Positions 1 to 6,343 of a stretch of DNA of 12,426 nucleotides are shown in pieces. A program made the translations under genes and the position numbers. Under the pieces are notes generated by a model that saw only the letters and a program-made list of their open reading frames with translations, was not told the origin of the DNA and searched no databases. Positions within the stretch are counted from its first letter, which is position 1, and every line of letters begins with the position of its first letter. Location: assembly GCA_002402315.1 (NCBI GenBank), contig DHFP01000151.1, positions 863-13,288 of the forward strand. Direction: 5' to 3'. Source of the stretch: Clostridiales bacterium UBA4821 (GTDB lineage Bacteria > Bacillota > Clostridia > Acetivibrionales > UBA4821).

Positions 1-1
1 A

Positions 2-115
2 GGGAGCCCAGGGCGGTATATAGATTTTTTTTGGAGTGAGATGTCGTGGTGCAGAAGTTTCAGACAAACGTTATGTATAGTTTTCATGAGTGTTGTCGTG
101 TGGTACGTTAAATAA
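2..115 (+). other. Open reading segment entering from the left edge, possible gene 3' end
   Basis: This frame is open from the window edge to a TAA at 113-115. It ends in a hydrophobic stretch (CIVFMSVVVWYVK) that could be the last membrane segment of a protein starting upstream. A terminator follows 46 bases later, which fits a gene ending here. Only about 37 codons are visible and no family is recognised, so it may be chance. Confidence 0.2.
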
Positions 116-161
116 GCTTCACAATAGAACTGGAGTATTTTCGATGTAATATAATTTTTTT

Positions 162-209
162 GGACACACCGAAATTGGTTAAAAAAAACAAATCGGTGTT
201 GTCCTTTTT
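162..209 (+). terminator. Rho-independent terminator
   Basis: GGACACACCGA (162-172) pairs with TCGGTGTTGTCC (193-204), leaving one bulged base. The loop is AT-rich and contains a run of A, and five T follow directly at 205-209. This is the normal layout of an intrinsic terminator for transcription from the left. It separates whatever lies upstream from the decayed pilin and the glycan cluster. The opposite strand has A rather than T next to the stem, so it should act in one direction only. Confidence 0.65.
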
Positions 210-244
210 ACTTTAAAGTATAATTGGGCCAAGTAATGTACTAA

Positions 245-469
245 GAACGTAACAAAAAGAGAAAACAAGAATGGAAATTTGATAATAGGGGATTCAGCTT
301 AGTCGAAATCATAGTAATCTTTGCCGTCATAGCTATCTTGGCAGCAATCGCAGTTCCGTCTTTCATTGGCTATATAGAAAAAGACAGAAAAGTAGTCTGC
401 AATACTAACTCTGAACAGTTGGAGAGGATGTATGATTCGATTTTAGAAAACACAAATCAATGGCTATGA
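245..469 (+). pseudogene. Type IV prepilin-like protein, N-terminal relic
   Basis: The frame read from 290 gives the prepilin signature GFSLVE, followed by a hydrophobic helix rich in I, V, A and L, then a polar part containing VVCNTNSEQLERMY. In prepilins, prepilin peptidase cuts between G and F and methylates the new N-terminus, and the glutamate at +5 (here E of SLVE) is conserved. The leader before G is short and basic (KKRKQEWKFDNR), as expected. No ATG, GTG or TTG start lies in frame before it; the frame opens at 245 after a TAA. It stops with TGA at 467-469, only about 60 residues after the cut site, so the globular half is missing. The nearby ATG at 271 is in another frame and stops after three codons. 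This looks like a dead gene. Confidence 0.7.
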
Positions 470-497
470 TTGAATGGTAATGCTGAAGTAACTATGC

Positions 498-674
498 GGT
501 AAAGATGAGGCTGTTGAGCAGGAGAAATGGAATAGATTAGGTGGATTTTCCTAGAGAGGAAGTTTGGTGGAATGGCAAGTTGCCGATATGTACGCCACGG
601 TTAATAAGCATTCCACGGCTGATAGTAAGCCGAACACCCCTGATGAGTTGGGTTATTCATTTGAAGTTATTTGA
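498..674 (+). other. Possible decayed coding sequence, perhaps the pilin C-terminal half
   Basis: One frame reads like protein on both sides of a single TAG: GKDEAVEQEKWNRLGGFS, stop, then RGSLVEWQVADMYATVN and on to ELGYSFEVI with a TGA at 672-674. The composition (mixed polar and aromatic, D, E, K, T) is protein-like. It lies in a different frame from the pilin relic just upstream, so a frameshift plus a stop mutation could link them. No family is recognised. Confidence 0.25.
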
Positions 675-690
675 AAATAGTTTAAAAGCG

Positions 691-699
691 AGAGAGGGA
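691..699 (+). promoter_or_regulatory. Ribosome binding site that fixes the deacetylase start
   Basis: The purine-rich AGAGAGGGA lies nine bases before ATG 709. The protein then begins directly with the first beta strand and AHPDDE motif, as is usual for the family. The frame is also open upstream to a GTG at 541, but that extension has no family resemblance and runs through the decayed pilin area. Confidence 0.6.
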
Positions 700-708
700 A
701 CACGATAT

Positions 709-1389
709 ATGACATATTTAATAGTAGTAGCCCATCCAGATGATGAGGTGCTTGGAGCCGGAGCCACAATATATAAGCTTTCACAAGTTGGGGAGGGAGT
801 CAATGTCTGCATTATGTCAGGCGAAGCTAATGCAAGGAATAATCGTCCTAATACAGATGAACTGAAGAATGATGCAAGAAGCTGTATGAGCATATTGGGC
901 GTTTCAAGGATTATAGAAGGAGCTTTTCCCAATATTGAGCTAAACACCGTGCCACACCTGAAACTTGTTCAATTCATAGAGAAAGCTATCATTGAAACAA
1001 AAGCAGAAGTGGTTTTTACACACCACCCCTCTGATTTAAATAATGATCACCTACATACTTCACTGTCCTGCCAATCGGCTGTGAGATTATTTCAACGTAG
1101 AAATGATGCCACTCCGCTTAAGGAGTTGTTGTTTATGGAGGTGCCATCTTCCACTGATTGGGCATTAAATGCCGCCATGCATAGGTTTACTCCTAATACT
1201 TTTGTTGAAGTTGGCGAGGAAGGTTTGTATAAAAAAATAGAAGCATTATCTCAATACAGGGGTGTTATGAGAGATTTTCCACACCCGCGTAGCATCGAAG
1301 CAATTAAAGGACTGGCGGCTTATCGTGGTGGGCAAGCTGGGATGTTCTATGCAGAGGCTTTTGAGAGTGCTTTTAGGAGAGAGATATAG
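709..1389 (+). CDS. PIG-L/LmbE family de-N-acetylase
   Basis: This is a zinc-dependent N-deacetylase of the family that includes GlcNAc-PI deacetylase, MshB and LmbE-like proteins; these remove an N-acetyl group, usually from GlcNAc. The protein has 226 residues, normal for the bacterial family. The metal and catalytic motif AHPDDE is at residues 8-13 and the second motif HPSDLNNDH at 106-114. By analogy with MshB, the zinc ligands should be H9, D12 and H114, with D11 as general base. No signal peptide or membrane segment is seen, so it is likely cytosolic. In a glycan cluster the substrate could be a nucleotide sugar or a lipid-linked N-acetyl sugar. It stands before two broken acyl-CoA genes and the LpxD-like acyltransferase, suggesting deacetylation followed by re-acylation. 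The family call is firm; the substrate is inference. Confidence 0.88.
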   Translation: MTYLIVVAHPDDEVLGAGATIYKLSQVGEGVNVCIMSGEANARNNRPNTDELKNDARSCMSILGVSRIIEGAFPNIELNTVPHLKLVQFIEKAIIETKAEVVFTHHPSDLNNDHLHTSLSCQSAVRLFQRRNDATPLKELLFMEVPSSTDWALNAAMHRFTPNTFVEVGEEGLYKKIEALSQYRGVMRDFPHPRSIEAIKGLAAYRGGQAGMFYAEAFESAFRREI

Positions 1390-1444
1390 GCGAGAGAGAT
1401 GAGGCATGCGCATTTGTTTGGATTAATATTAATTAGGGGCAAAC

Positions 1445-1615
1445 ATGAATGTAAAAACAGTAACAGTACTAGATAGGTGCCAACGGCACAATAAGGTGCA
1501 ATGTATCAGGCATCTTTGTATCTTTTAGAAATACAAAAGTGTCAGCCTCTCATTGGAGAAATCTGAGAAGGCTGCTGTATAGGTTGCCAAGTCGTCAAAG
1601 TAAACAGCATAAGAA
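1445..1615 (+). pseudogene. 3-hydroxyacyl-CoA dehydrogenase, N-terminal relic
   Basis: A good start (AGGGG at 1435-1439, ATG at 1445) gives MNVKTVTVL. After a small insertion near 1472 the next frame gives GANGTIRCNVSGIF, a Rossmann nucleotide loop like the G-A-N-G-T-M-G form found in some 3-hydroxyacyl-CoA dehydrogenases. A further shift gives SLEKSEKAAV, TAG, VAKS, and another shift gives VKVNSIR. Read together this is a dehydrogenase N-terminus (NAD domain, first 60 or so residues) broken by at least three frameshifts and one in-frame stop. The rest of the gene is missing; thiolase-like sequence follows within about 50 bases. The family is inferred from remembered motifs and no alignment was run. 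Confidence 0.55.
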
Positions 1616-1658
1616 CACACCATATATGTTGCTATGGAAAAGACAGACCGTGATGGTC

Positions 1659-2004
1659 GTTTATCAGAGGGCAGGCCTCTCGCTTGAAGACATTGACTTC
1701 ATTGAAACGCACGACTGTTTCACTTCAATCGAATATGCTGCTGTTTCAGCGTTTGGAATAGCTGAGCCTGGCAAAGAGCATATCAATACTGAGAACGGTG
1801 TTACCTCTTTCTATGGATCTAAGCCTATCAATCCAAGCGGCGGTCTTATAGGTTGTGGTAATCCGGTTGGCTCTAGCATGTTCCTGGATTTATAAGCAGG
1901 TGACTGGCAAGGCGTGAGCATACCAGCTTTAAGAAAGCCGATAATAGGATGATGGTGAAAGTGCTACTACGAACTATGTGTTTGTGGTTAGAAAGGATGA
2001 GTAG
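1659..2004 (+). pseudogene. Thiolase, C-terminal relic
   Basis: From 1659 the frame reads VYQRAGLSLEDIDFIETHDCF, then NPSGGLIGCGNPVGSS, the C-terminal half of an SCP-x-like thiolase (HDCF motif and GCGHPVG-type loop). The catalytic histidine of the GCGHPVG loop is asparagine here, and a few residues between GSS and MFLDL are missing. The frame stops at 1893-1895. A shifted frame continues with YKQVTGKA, TGA, AYQL, and another ends SATTNYVFVVRKDE at TAG 2002-2004, a typical thiolase C-terminus. There are at least three frameshifts, a stop and a lost catalytic residue, so it is not functional. The upstream half including the nucleophilic cysteine is absent. It ends three bases before the LpxD-like gene, so the acyltransferase was probably the next gene in the same operon. 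Positions 1616-1658 are open but not clearly thiolase. Confidence 0.72.
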
Positions 2005-2007
2005 GTA

Positions 2008-2898
2008 ATGACTAAGTTTTTTGAAGTTAATGTACGAAAATACGTTGAAGAGTATTCGTTTTCGGTGTTTCGCCCAGCATCTTTAGATAATGCCCATGAC
2101 AACTCAGTGATGTTTGTTACAGAGGGTTTTATGGCTAGAGCCGAGAGCTTGACGTCTATAAAGTCTTGTTTGGTTTTTTGGCCATGCAATGTTGATGTGC
2201 CAAAGCAAATCAATGGGCGACACGCAGTTGTCTTATGTGAGAATCCGCACTTAGAATACTGTAGGTTTTTCCAAGATAACGGCATAACAAATCATCCTAA
2301 ACTTGGGGAGTATGAGCTGATCAATGGTGCGTATATAGCAAAAGGCGCCATTATCGGCGAAAAAGCTGTGATATTCCCAAATGTATATATAGATACAGAC
2401 GTTGAGATTGGCAAGAACATCTTCATCGGTTCCGGCACTCGCATCATTGGCAGAGTAAAAATTGGAGATGACGTAGTAATAAGGGAAAACTCAGTTATAG
2501 GCGCCGATGGGCTATCCACTGATAGAGACGAGAATGGTAAAGCTGTTACTATGCCTCAGTTCGGCGGTGTGAAGATTGGAAACCGAGTCCAAGTTGGTGC
2601 AAATACGGTAATAGCACGTGGCGCTATAGATGATACCGTAATCGAAGACGGATGTAAGATTGATAACAGTTGTTTCATTTCACATAATGTGCAGTTGGGT
2701 GCTGATACTTTCGTTGTAGGTGAGTCAATTATGTTTGGCAGTTCATCGACGGGAGAACAGGCCTATATTTCAGGAAATGCGACAATTCGCAATGGTATAC
2801 ATATTGGAAGCAAAGCCGTTGTGGGAATGGGCGCGGTGGTAACAAAACCTGTGCCTGATGGAGCTACTGTTCTTGGAAATCCGGCAATGGTTAGGTAA
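2008..2898 (+). CDS. LpxD-like left-handed beta-helix N-acyltransferase
   Basis: The 296-residue protein has the LpxD layout: an N-terminal alpha/beta domain (about 1-95) and a left-handed beta-helix of hexapeptide repeats (about 108-290), ending VLGNPAMVR. LpxD-type marks are VIGADG (163-168), QFGGVKIG (184-191), ARGAIDDT (203-210) and KIDNSCFISHNVQLG (217-231). H226 lines up with the catalytic base of LpxD in its AHNV motif. LpxD moves a 3-hydroxyacyl group to the 2-amino group of a UDP-glucosamine derivative in lipid A synthesis. If the host is Gram-positive, lipid A is unlikely, so an amino sugar of the surface glycan is the likelier acceptor. It follows the thiolase relic closely; AAAGGA at 1992-1997 is its ribosome site. 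The acyl donor (ACP or CoA thioester) is unknown. Alternatives are a nucleotide-sugar acetyltransferase or a true lipid A gene. Confidence 0.82.
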   Translation: MTKFFEVNVRKYVEEYSFSVFRPASLDNAHDNSVMFVTEGFMARAESLTSIKSCLVFWPCNVDVPKQINGRHAVVLCENPHLEYCRFFQDNGITNHPKLGEYELINGAYIAKGAIIGEKAVIFPNVYIDTDVEIGKNIFIGSGTRIIGRVKIGDDVVIRENSVIGADGLSTDRDENGKAVTMPQFGGVKIGNRVQVGANTVIARGAIDDTVIEDGCKIDNSCFISHNVQLGADTFVVGESIMFGSSSTGEQAYISGNATIRNGIHIGSKAVVGMGAVVTKPVPDGATVLGNPAMVR

Positions 2899-2905
2899 AT
2901 GTATT

Positions 2906-3004
2906 ATGGAAAAGGAATTAAGGAAAAGGAATTTAAGGTCTATGCGCAGTATAGCGACTGGAGTTATTCTCGAAAGTGCGTATGAGTTGGGGGATAGAAA
3001 ATGA
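2906..3004 (+). CDS. Small 32-codon ORF coupled to the phosphoglycosyl transferase
   Basis: The frame starts at ATG 2906 and gives a basic peptide, MEKELRKRNLRSM then RSIATGVILESAYELGDRK. Its stop TGA overlaps the next start as ATGA at 3001-3004, the usual sign of translational coupling. No clear ribosome site precedes it, and its first half lies on an imperfect tandem repeat. It may be a leader peptide, a real small protein, or the end of a deleted gene whose C-terminus survived. No family is recognised. Confidence 0.3.
   Translation: MEKELRKRNLRSMRSIATGVILESAYELGDRK
2908..2936 (+). repeat. Imperfect tandem duplication of 14/15 bases
   Basis: GGAAAAGGAATTAA (2908-2921) is followed immediately by GGAAAAGGAATTTAA (2922-2936), the same unit with one extra T. 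It lies between the acyltransferase and the phosphoglycosyl transferase and creates several AAGGA, ribosome-site-like purine runs. It may be slippage in a decayed junction. Confidence 0.7.
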
Positions 3005-3681
3005 CAAAAAGGCAAAAAAGCTATCTGGTATTCAAGAGAATATGCGATATTGTGTTAACAGTCCTTCTGTTAATCGTTCTTTCGCCGGTTATTCTGATTG
3101 CGGCTATTTGGGTCAAACTTGAATCCAAAGGACCCGTTATATTCAAACAAAGGCGTCCTGGAAAGCACAAAAAAATATTCACAATGTATAAGTTTCGTTC
3201 CATGCGAGTTGAAACTGAAAAAGACGGAAGAGCTTTATCTGATGAACAGAGGATGACAACTTCAGGAAAAGTGCTTAGAAAAACAAGCATTGATGAGCTC
3301 CCCCAACTTTGGAACATCCTAAAGGGTGAAATGAGTTTTATCGGACCTAGACCGTTTCTGATTAATGATTTGGGGCTGTATACTGAAGAGCAGATGATAC
3401 GGTTTGAGGTTCTCCCTGGCATATCAAGTTGGACTGCAATACATGGCCGAAATAATCTTACATACGAAGAGAAGTTTAATTATGAGATTTACTATGTGAA
3501 AAACATAGGGTTGAAAATAGATTTAAAGATATTCTTTAAGACCATTTGGCTAGTGCTGTCCTGCAAAGAAGTTGATGACAAAGAACACAAGAATTTGCCA
3601 AGAATCGCTGCTAATATTGTCGGGGACGAGTGTGTAATTATAGCTTCAAATGATAGAAGAAATAGCGACACAAGTTTATAA
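3001..3681 (+). CDS. Undecaprenyl-phosphate sugar phosphotransferase (PglC-like)
   Basis: This is a small monotopic phosphoglycosyl transferase that starts repeat-unit synthesis by moving a sugar-1-phosphate from a UDP-sugar to undecaprenyl phosphate on the inner membrane face. Visible in the 226 residues are one N-terminal re-entrant hydrophobic helix (about 12-38) with a Ser-Pro kink at 28-29, the FKQRRPG and MYKFRSM segments (48-54, 62-68), the catalytic Asp-Glu pair D98-E99 in SIDELPQLWNIL, and GPRP at 115-118. This is the short PglC type, without the extra N-terminal membrane domain of WbaP/WcaJ. The tail after about residue 190 (DDKEHKNL to the end) is not typical and may be a strain-specific extension or a frameshifted end. 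The start has GGGGG just upstream and overlaps the small ORF. Sugar specificity is not readable; an N-acetylated or diamino sugar would be typical for this class. Confidence 0.92.
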   Translation: MTKRQKSYLVFKRICDIVLTVLLLIVLSPVILIAAIWVKLESKGPVIFKQRRPGKHKKIFTMYKFRSMRVETEKDGRALSDEQRMTTSGKVLRKTSIDELPQLWNILKGEMSFIGPRPFLINDLGLYTEEQMIRFEVLPGISSWTAIHGRNNLTYEEKFNYEIYYVKNIGLKIDLKIFFKTIWLVLSCKEVDDKEHKNLPRIAANIVGDECVIIASNDRRNSDTSL

Positions 3682-3699
3682 AAGTGAGGAACACAAACC

Positions 3700-5154
3700 A
3701 TGAAGATTCTAATGTTAAATCCACCTTTTCTGGACAGATATTCAAAAAGTTCCCGAAGTCCAGGCGTTGGTAAAAGCGGCACTATCTATTTTCCGCTTTG
3801 GTTGTCACATGCAGCGGGTGTTTTGGATAAAGAGGGACATAAATTACAGATTATAGATGCACCTGCAAAATGTCTAGATAAGGCACAAACGTTGAGCAAA
3901 GTTGGGAAGTTTGCGCCTGAATTGGTTATTATTGATACATCAACTCCGAGCATTTCAAGTGACTTAGATTTTGCCCAAGTTATCAAAGAAGTCATTCCAA
4001 CCGCAAGGATATGTTTGGTGGGAACTCACGCATCGGCTTGTGTTGAGGAAATCTTGCCTGTGAATCCATTTGTAGATTTCATAGCCCGCCATGAATATGA
4101 CTATACGCTGAGGGAGTTGGCTGAGAAGTTAAACTTTCCTGACATATATAGCGAGATAGCCGGCATCAGCTATGTGGTGGACGGCAAGGTTATCAACAAT
4201 CCTGACAGAGAGTACATACACAATCTCGATGAGTTGCCTTACGTCAGTGAGGTCTATAAAAAGTATCTAGATATTAAGGATTACTTCTATGCTCATGTAA
4301 GCTATCCTACCATCAGCATATTCTCAAGCAGGGGGTGTCCTTCCAAGTGCTTCTACTGCATATACTCGCAGGTCATGTTTGGCAAGAAATACCGGAAGCG
4401 CAGCGCAAAGAGCCTCTTTGATGAGTGCGTGTATATAACGCAGAACTTTCCAGAGGTTAAAGAGATTCTCATTGATGATGATAATTTTGCAGTTGATCAG
4501 GAGAATGTTAAAGAGTTCTGTAACATGATGATTGAGAATAATGTCGACCTGAAATGGATTGTGCAGGTCAGAGTTAATCTCCAATATGACACGATGGTGC
4601 TGATGAAGAAAGCTGGATGCAAGTTAATCGTGGCAGGGTTTGAGAGTGGCAATCAGCAGATTCTCGATAACATGCACAAGGGTATTACGCTAGAGCAATC
4701 CCTGAAATTCAACGAGAATGCGAGGAAGGCAAAGCTAAGAGTTCATGGATGCTTCATGGTGGGCAATCCTGGCGAAACAAAGGAAACAATGATGGAGACG
4801 CTAGAGTTTTCAAAACGACTTCATTTGGATACCGTACAGTATTATCCATTGATGCTGTACCCAGGAACAGAAGCATATGAGTGGGCCAAGTCTAACAATT
4901 TTATCAAAACTACAAATTACAGAGACTGGATTACGTCTGAGGGATTACACAACTGCGTTTTCTCAACTGATAAATTAACTGATCAAGAATTAGTTGATTT
5001 TTGCGACCGCGCTAGAAAGTCCTTTTATTTACGACCCAAATACATCTTTATGAAGCTTGGACAGTGTTTAGCCAGTAAAGAAGATGCTGTTAAAATAACA
5101 AAATCCTTTAAGGTGTTTTGGAAATACCTCATTAGGAGGAGGAAAGGCTCGTAG
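3700..5154 (+). CDS. B12-binding domain radical SAM enzyme
   Basis: The 484-residue protein has a cobalamin-binding-like Rossmann domain (about 1-145; ILMLNPPF, then KEGHKLQIIDA, then VDFIARHEYDYT) and a radical SAM barrel (about 200-420). C213, C217 and C220 in RGCPSKCFYC form the CxxxCxxC site for the 4Fe-4S cluster. GFESGNQQILDNMHKG (303-318) and MVGNPGETKET are typical of this class B-like group. The DxHxxG motif for base-off cobalamin is absent, as in several members. The C-terminal 60 or so residues are basic. Relatives carry out methylations or skeletal changes at unactivated carbons. The ending of the B12 domain and overall size remind me of HpnJ, which acts on an amino sugar of hopanoids. 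Here the substrate may be a sugar or lipid-linked sugar of this glycan. It is followed without gap by a membrane glycosyltransferase. The superfamily is firm; the reaction is unknown. Confidence 0.88.
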   Translation: MKILMLNPPFLDRYSKSSRSPGVGKSGTIYFPLWLSHAAGVLDKEGHKLQIIDAPAKCLDKAQTLSKVGKFAPELVIIDTSTPSISSDLDFAQVIKEVIPTARICLVGTHASACVEEILPVNPFVDFIARHEYDYTLRELAEKLNFPDIYSEIAGISYVVDGKVINNPDREYIHNLDELPYVSEVYKKYLDIKDYFYAHVSYPTISIFSSRGCPSKCFYCIYSQVMFGKKYRKRSAKSLFDECVYITQNFPEVKEILIDDDNFAVDQENVKEFCNMMIENNVDLKWIVQVRVNLQYDTMVLMKKAGCKLIVAGFESGNQQILDNMHKGITLEQSLKFNENARKAKLRVHGCFMVGNPGETKETMMETLEFSKRLHLDTVQYYPLMLYPGTEAYEWAKSNNFIKTTNYRDWITSEGLHNCVFSTDKLTDQELVDFCDRARKSFYLRPKYIFMKLGQCLASKEDAVKITKSFKVFWKYLIRRRKGS

Positions 5155-6321
5155 ATGAATAAGCTCATCAGCGTAGTATTTGCAATCAGCCTTTTTCTCC
5201 CTATCTATACGTATGCTATATATCCTTTTATCTTGAAAATCCTTGCAGGATTTAGAAAAAAGAAATACATAATCGATGAACAGTATCAACCTTATGTGTC
5301 AGTGTTAGTCGCAGCCTATAATGAAGAAAAGGTGATAGCTGGAAAAATTGAGAATATGCTCTTGATTGATTATCCGGCTGACAAGATAGAGTTTCTGATA
5401 GGCTCTGACGGATCCTCAGACCGGACAGTGGAGATTGCAAGGCGGTACTCTCACATCAGCAATCTGCGCATCCTCGACCTCCCACGGGGCGGCAAGGTAA
5501 ACGCTCTAAACTGCATGTTAAAAGAGGCTAATGGCGATGTGCTGGTGTTTTCCGATGCCAACACAATGTATGACTCAAAGGCAATACTTAATCTGGTCAA
5601 ATACTTCATCGATGAAAGGATAGGTTGTGTGAGCGGACAAGTTCGATTAGCGGTACATGAAAAGTCAGGTATGGGGGCGAGATCGGAAAATACATATTGG
5701 AAGTATGAGAATTGGGTCAAAGTACTCGAATCAAATATAGGGCGCTTATCAGGAGCCAACGGTGCCATATATGCAATACGGAAGGGTCTCGTACCTGAGA
5801 TACGCAAGGGCATTATAAATGATGATTTCTATGTGTCGACCTATATTCTACAGGCTGGGTACGATGTCATATTTGAGGACAAAGCAATCGCGTATGAAGA
5901 ACCTAATGATGAGTTTGTCAGCCAGTTTAAAAGACATACCCGAGATGGAGCTGGCCATTATCAGGCAATCGCCGTGTTCTGGCCAATGCTATTTCCTAGG
6001 AAGGGTAGTTTTGTTCATGTCTCCCACAGAGTGATTAGGTGGATTGTTCCATTCCTTCTCATGATCGCTTTTATGAGCAATACTTTACTGGTAGCTCAGT
6101 CGTGGTTTATGTTGGCATTATTTGTTTGCCAAGTGTTAGCTTATCTTATATTGGTTGGCTATTACTTTGCTGTCGTGAGGCGTGGCGGCAAGCTTAATGG
6201 TGCAGTAGGTAAGCTCATATCAATCATATTCTACTTCATGTCGGTCAATCTTGCTCTGTTCCTGGGGTGGATCCGACTGATCCGAAAGCAACAAAAAGCT
6301 ACATGGGAGACGCTAAGGTAG
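5155..6321 (+). CDS. Membrane-bound family 2 glycosyltransferase (synthase-like)
   Basis: This is a processive-type GT-A glycosyltransferase with membrane anchors. In 388 residues: an N-terminal membrane helix (about 5-30), a catalytic domain with VSVLVAAYNEEKV (48-60), GSDGSSDRT (83-91), SDAN (133-136, D134 for metal/UDP), GRLSGANGAIYAIRK (196-210) and NDD (222-224, the usual acid pair before the acceptor site), then three C-terminal helices (about 296-314, 316-340, 353-376). The QxxRW motif of cellulose and hyaluronan synthases appears as QFKRH (257-261), with W replaced by H; this suits a single-addition enzyme as well as a synthase. The start ATG abuts the stop of the radical SAM gene, with AGGAGGAGG at 5134-5142, so the two are probably translated together. 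The central part of the gene is visibly richer in G and C than later genes. Confidence 0.88.
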   Translation: MNKLISVVFAISLFLPIYTYAIYPFILKILAGFRKKKYIIDEQYQPYVSVLVAAYNEEKVIAGKIENMLLIDYPADKIEFLIGSDGSSDRTVEIARRYSHISNLRILDLPRGGKVNALNCMLKEANGDVLVFSDANTMYDSKAILNLVKYFIDERIGCVSGQVRLAVHEKSGMGARSENTYWKYENWVKVLESNIGRLSGANGAIYAIRKGLVPEIRKGIINDDFYVSTYILQAGYDVIFEDKAIAYEEPNDEFVSQFKRHTRDGAGHYQAIAVFWPMLFPRKGSFVHVSHRVIRWIVPFLLMIAFMSNTLLVAQSWFMLALFVCQVLAYLILVGYYFAVVRRGGKLNGAVGKLISIIFYFMSVNLALFLGWIRLIRKQQKATWETLR

Positions 6322-6343
6322 ATACAAAGGCGAGGTAGTTAAA

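Noticed and set aside
150..155. A second TATAAT before the terminator
   Set aside because: No -35-like sequence at a suitable distance; AT-rich DNA gives such matches by chance.
219..224. TATAAT as a promoter -10 box for the pilin relic
   Set aside because: The best -35-like TTGTCC is only 14 bases upstream, too close, and it lies inside the terminator stem.
541..708. Upstream extension of the deacetylase from a GTG at 541
   Set aside because: The extra 56 residues have no family resemblance and the good ribosome site and AHPDDE motif support ATG 709.
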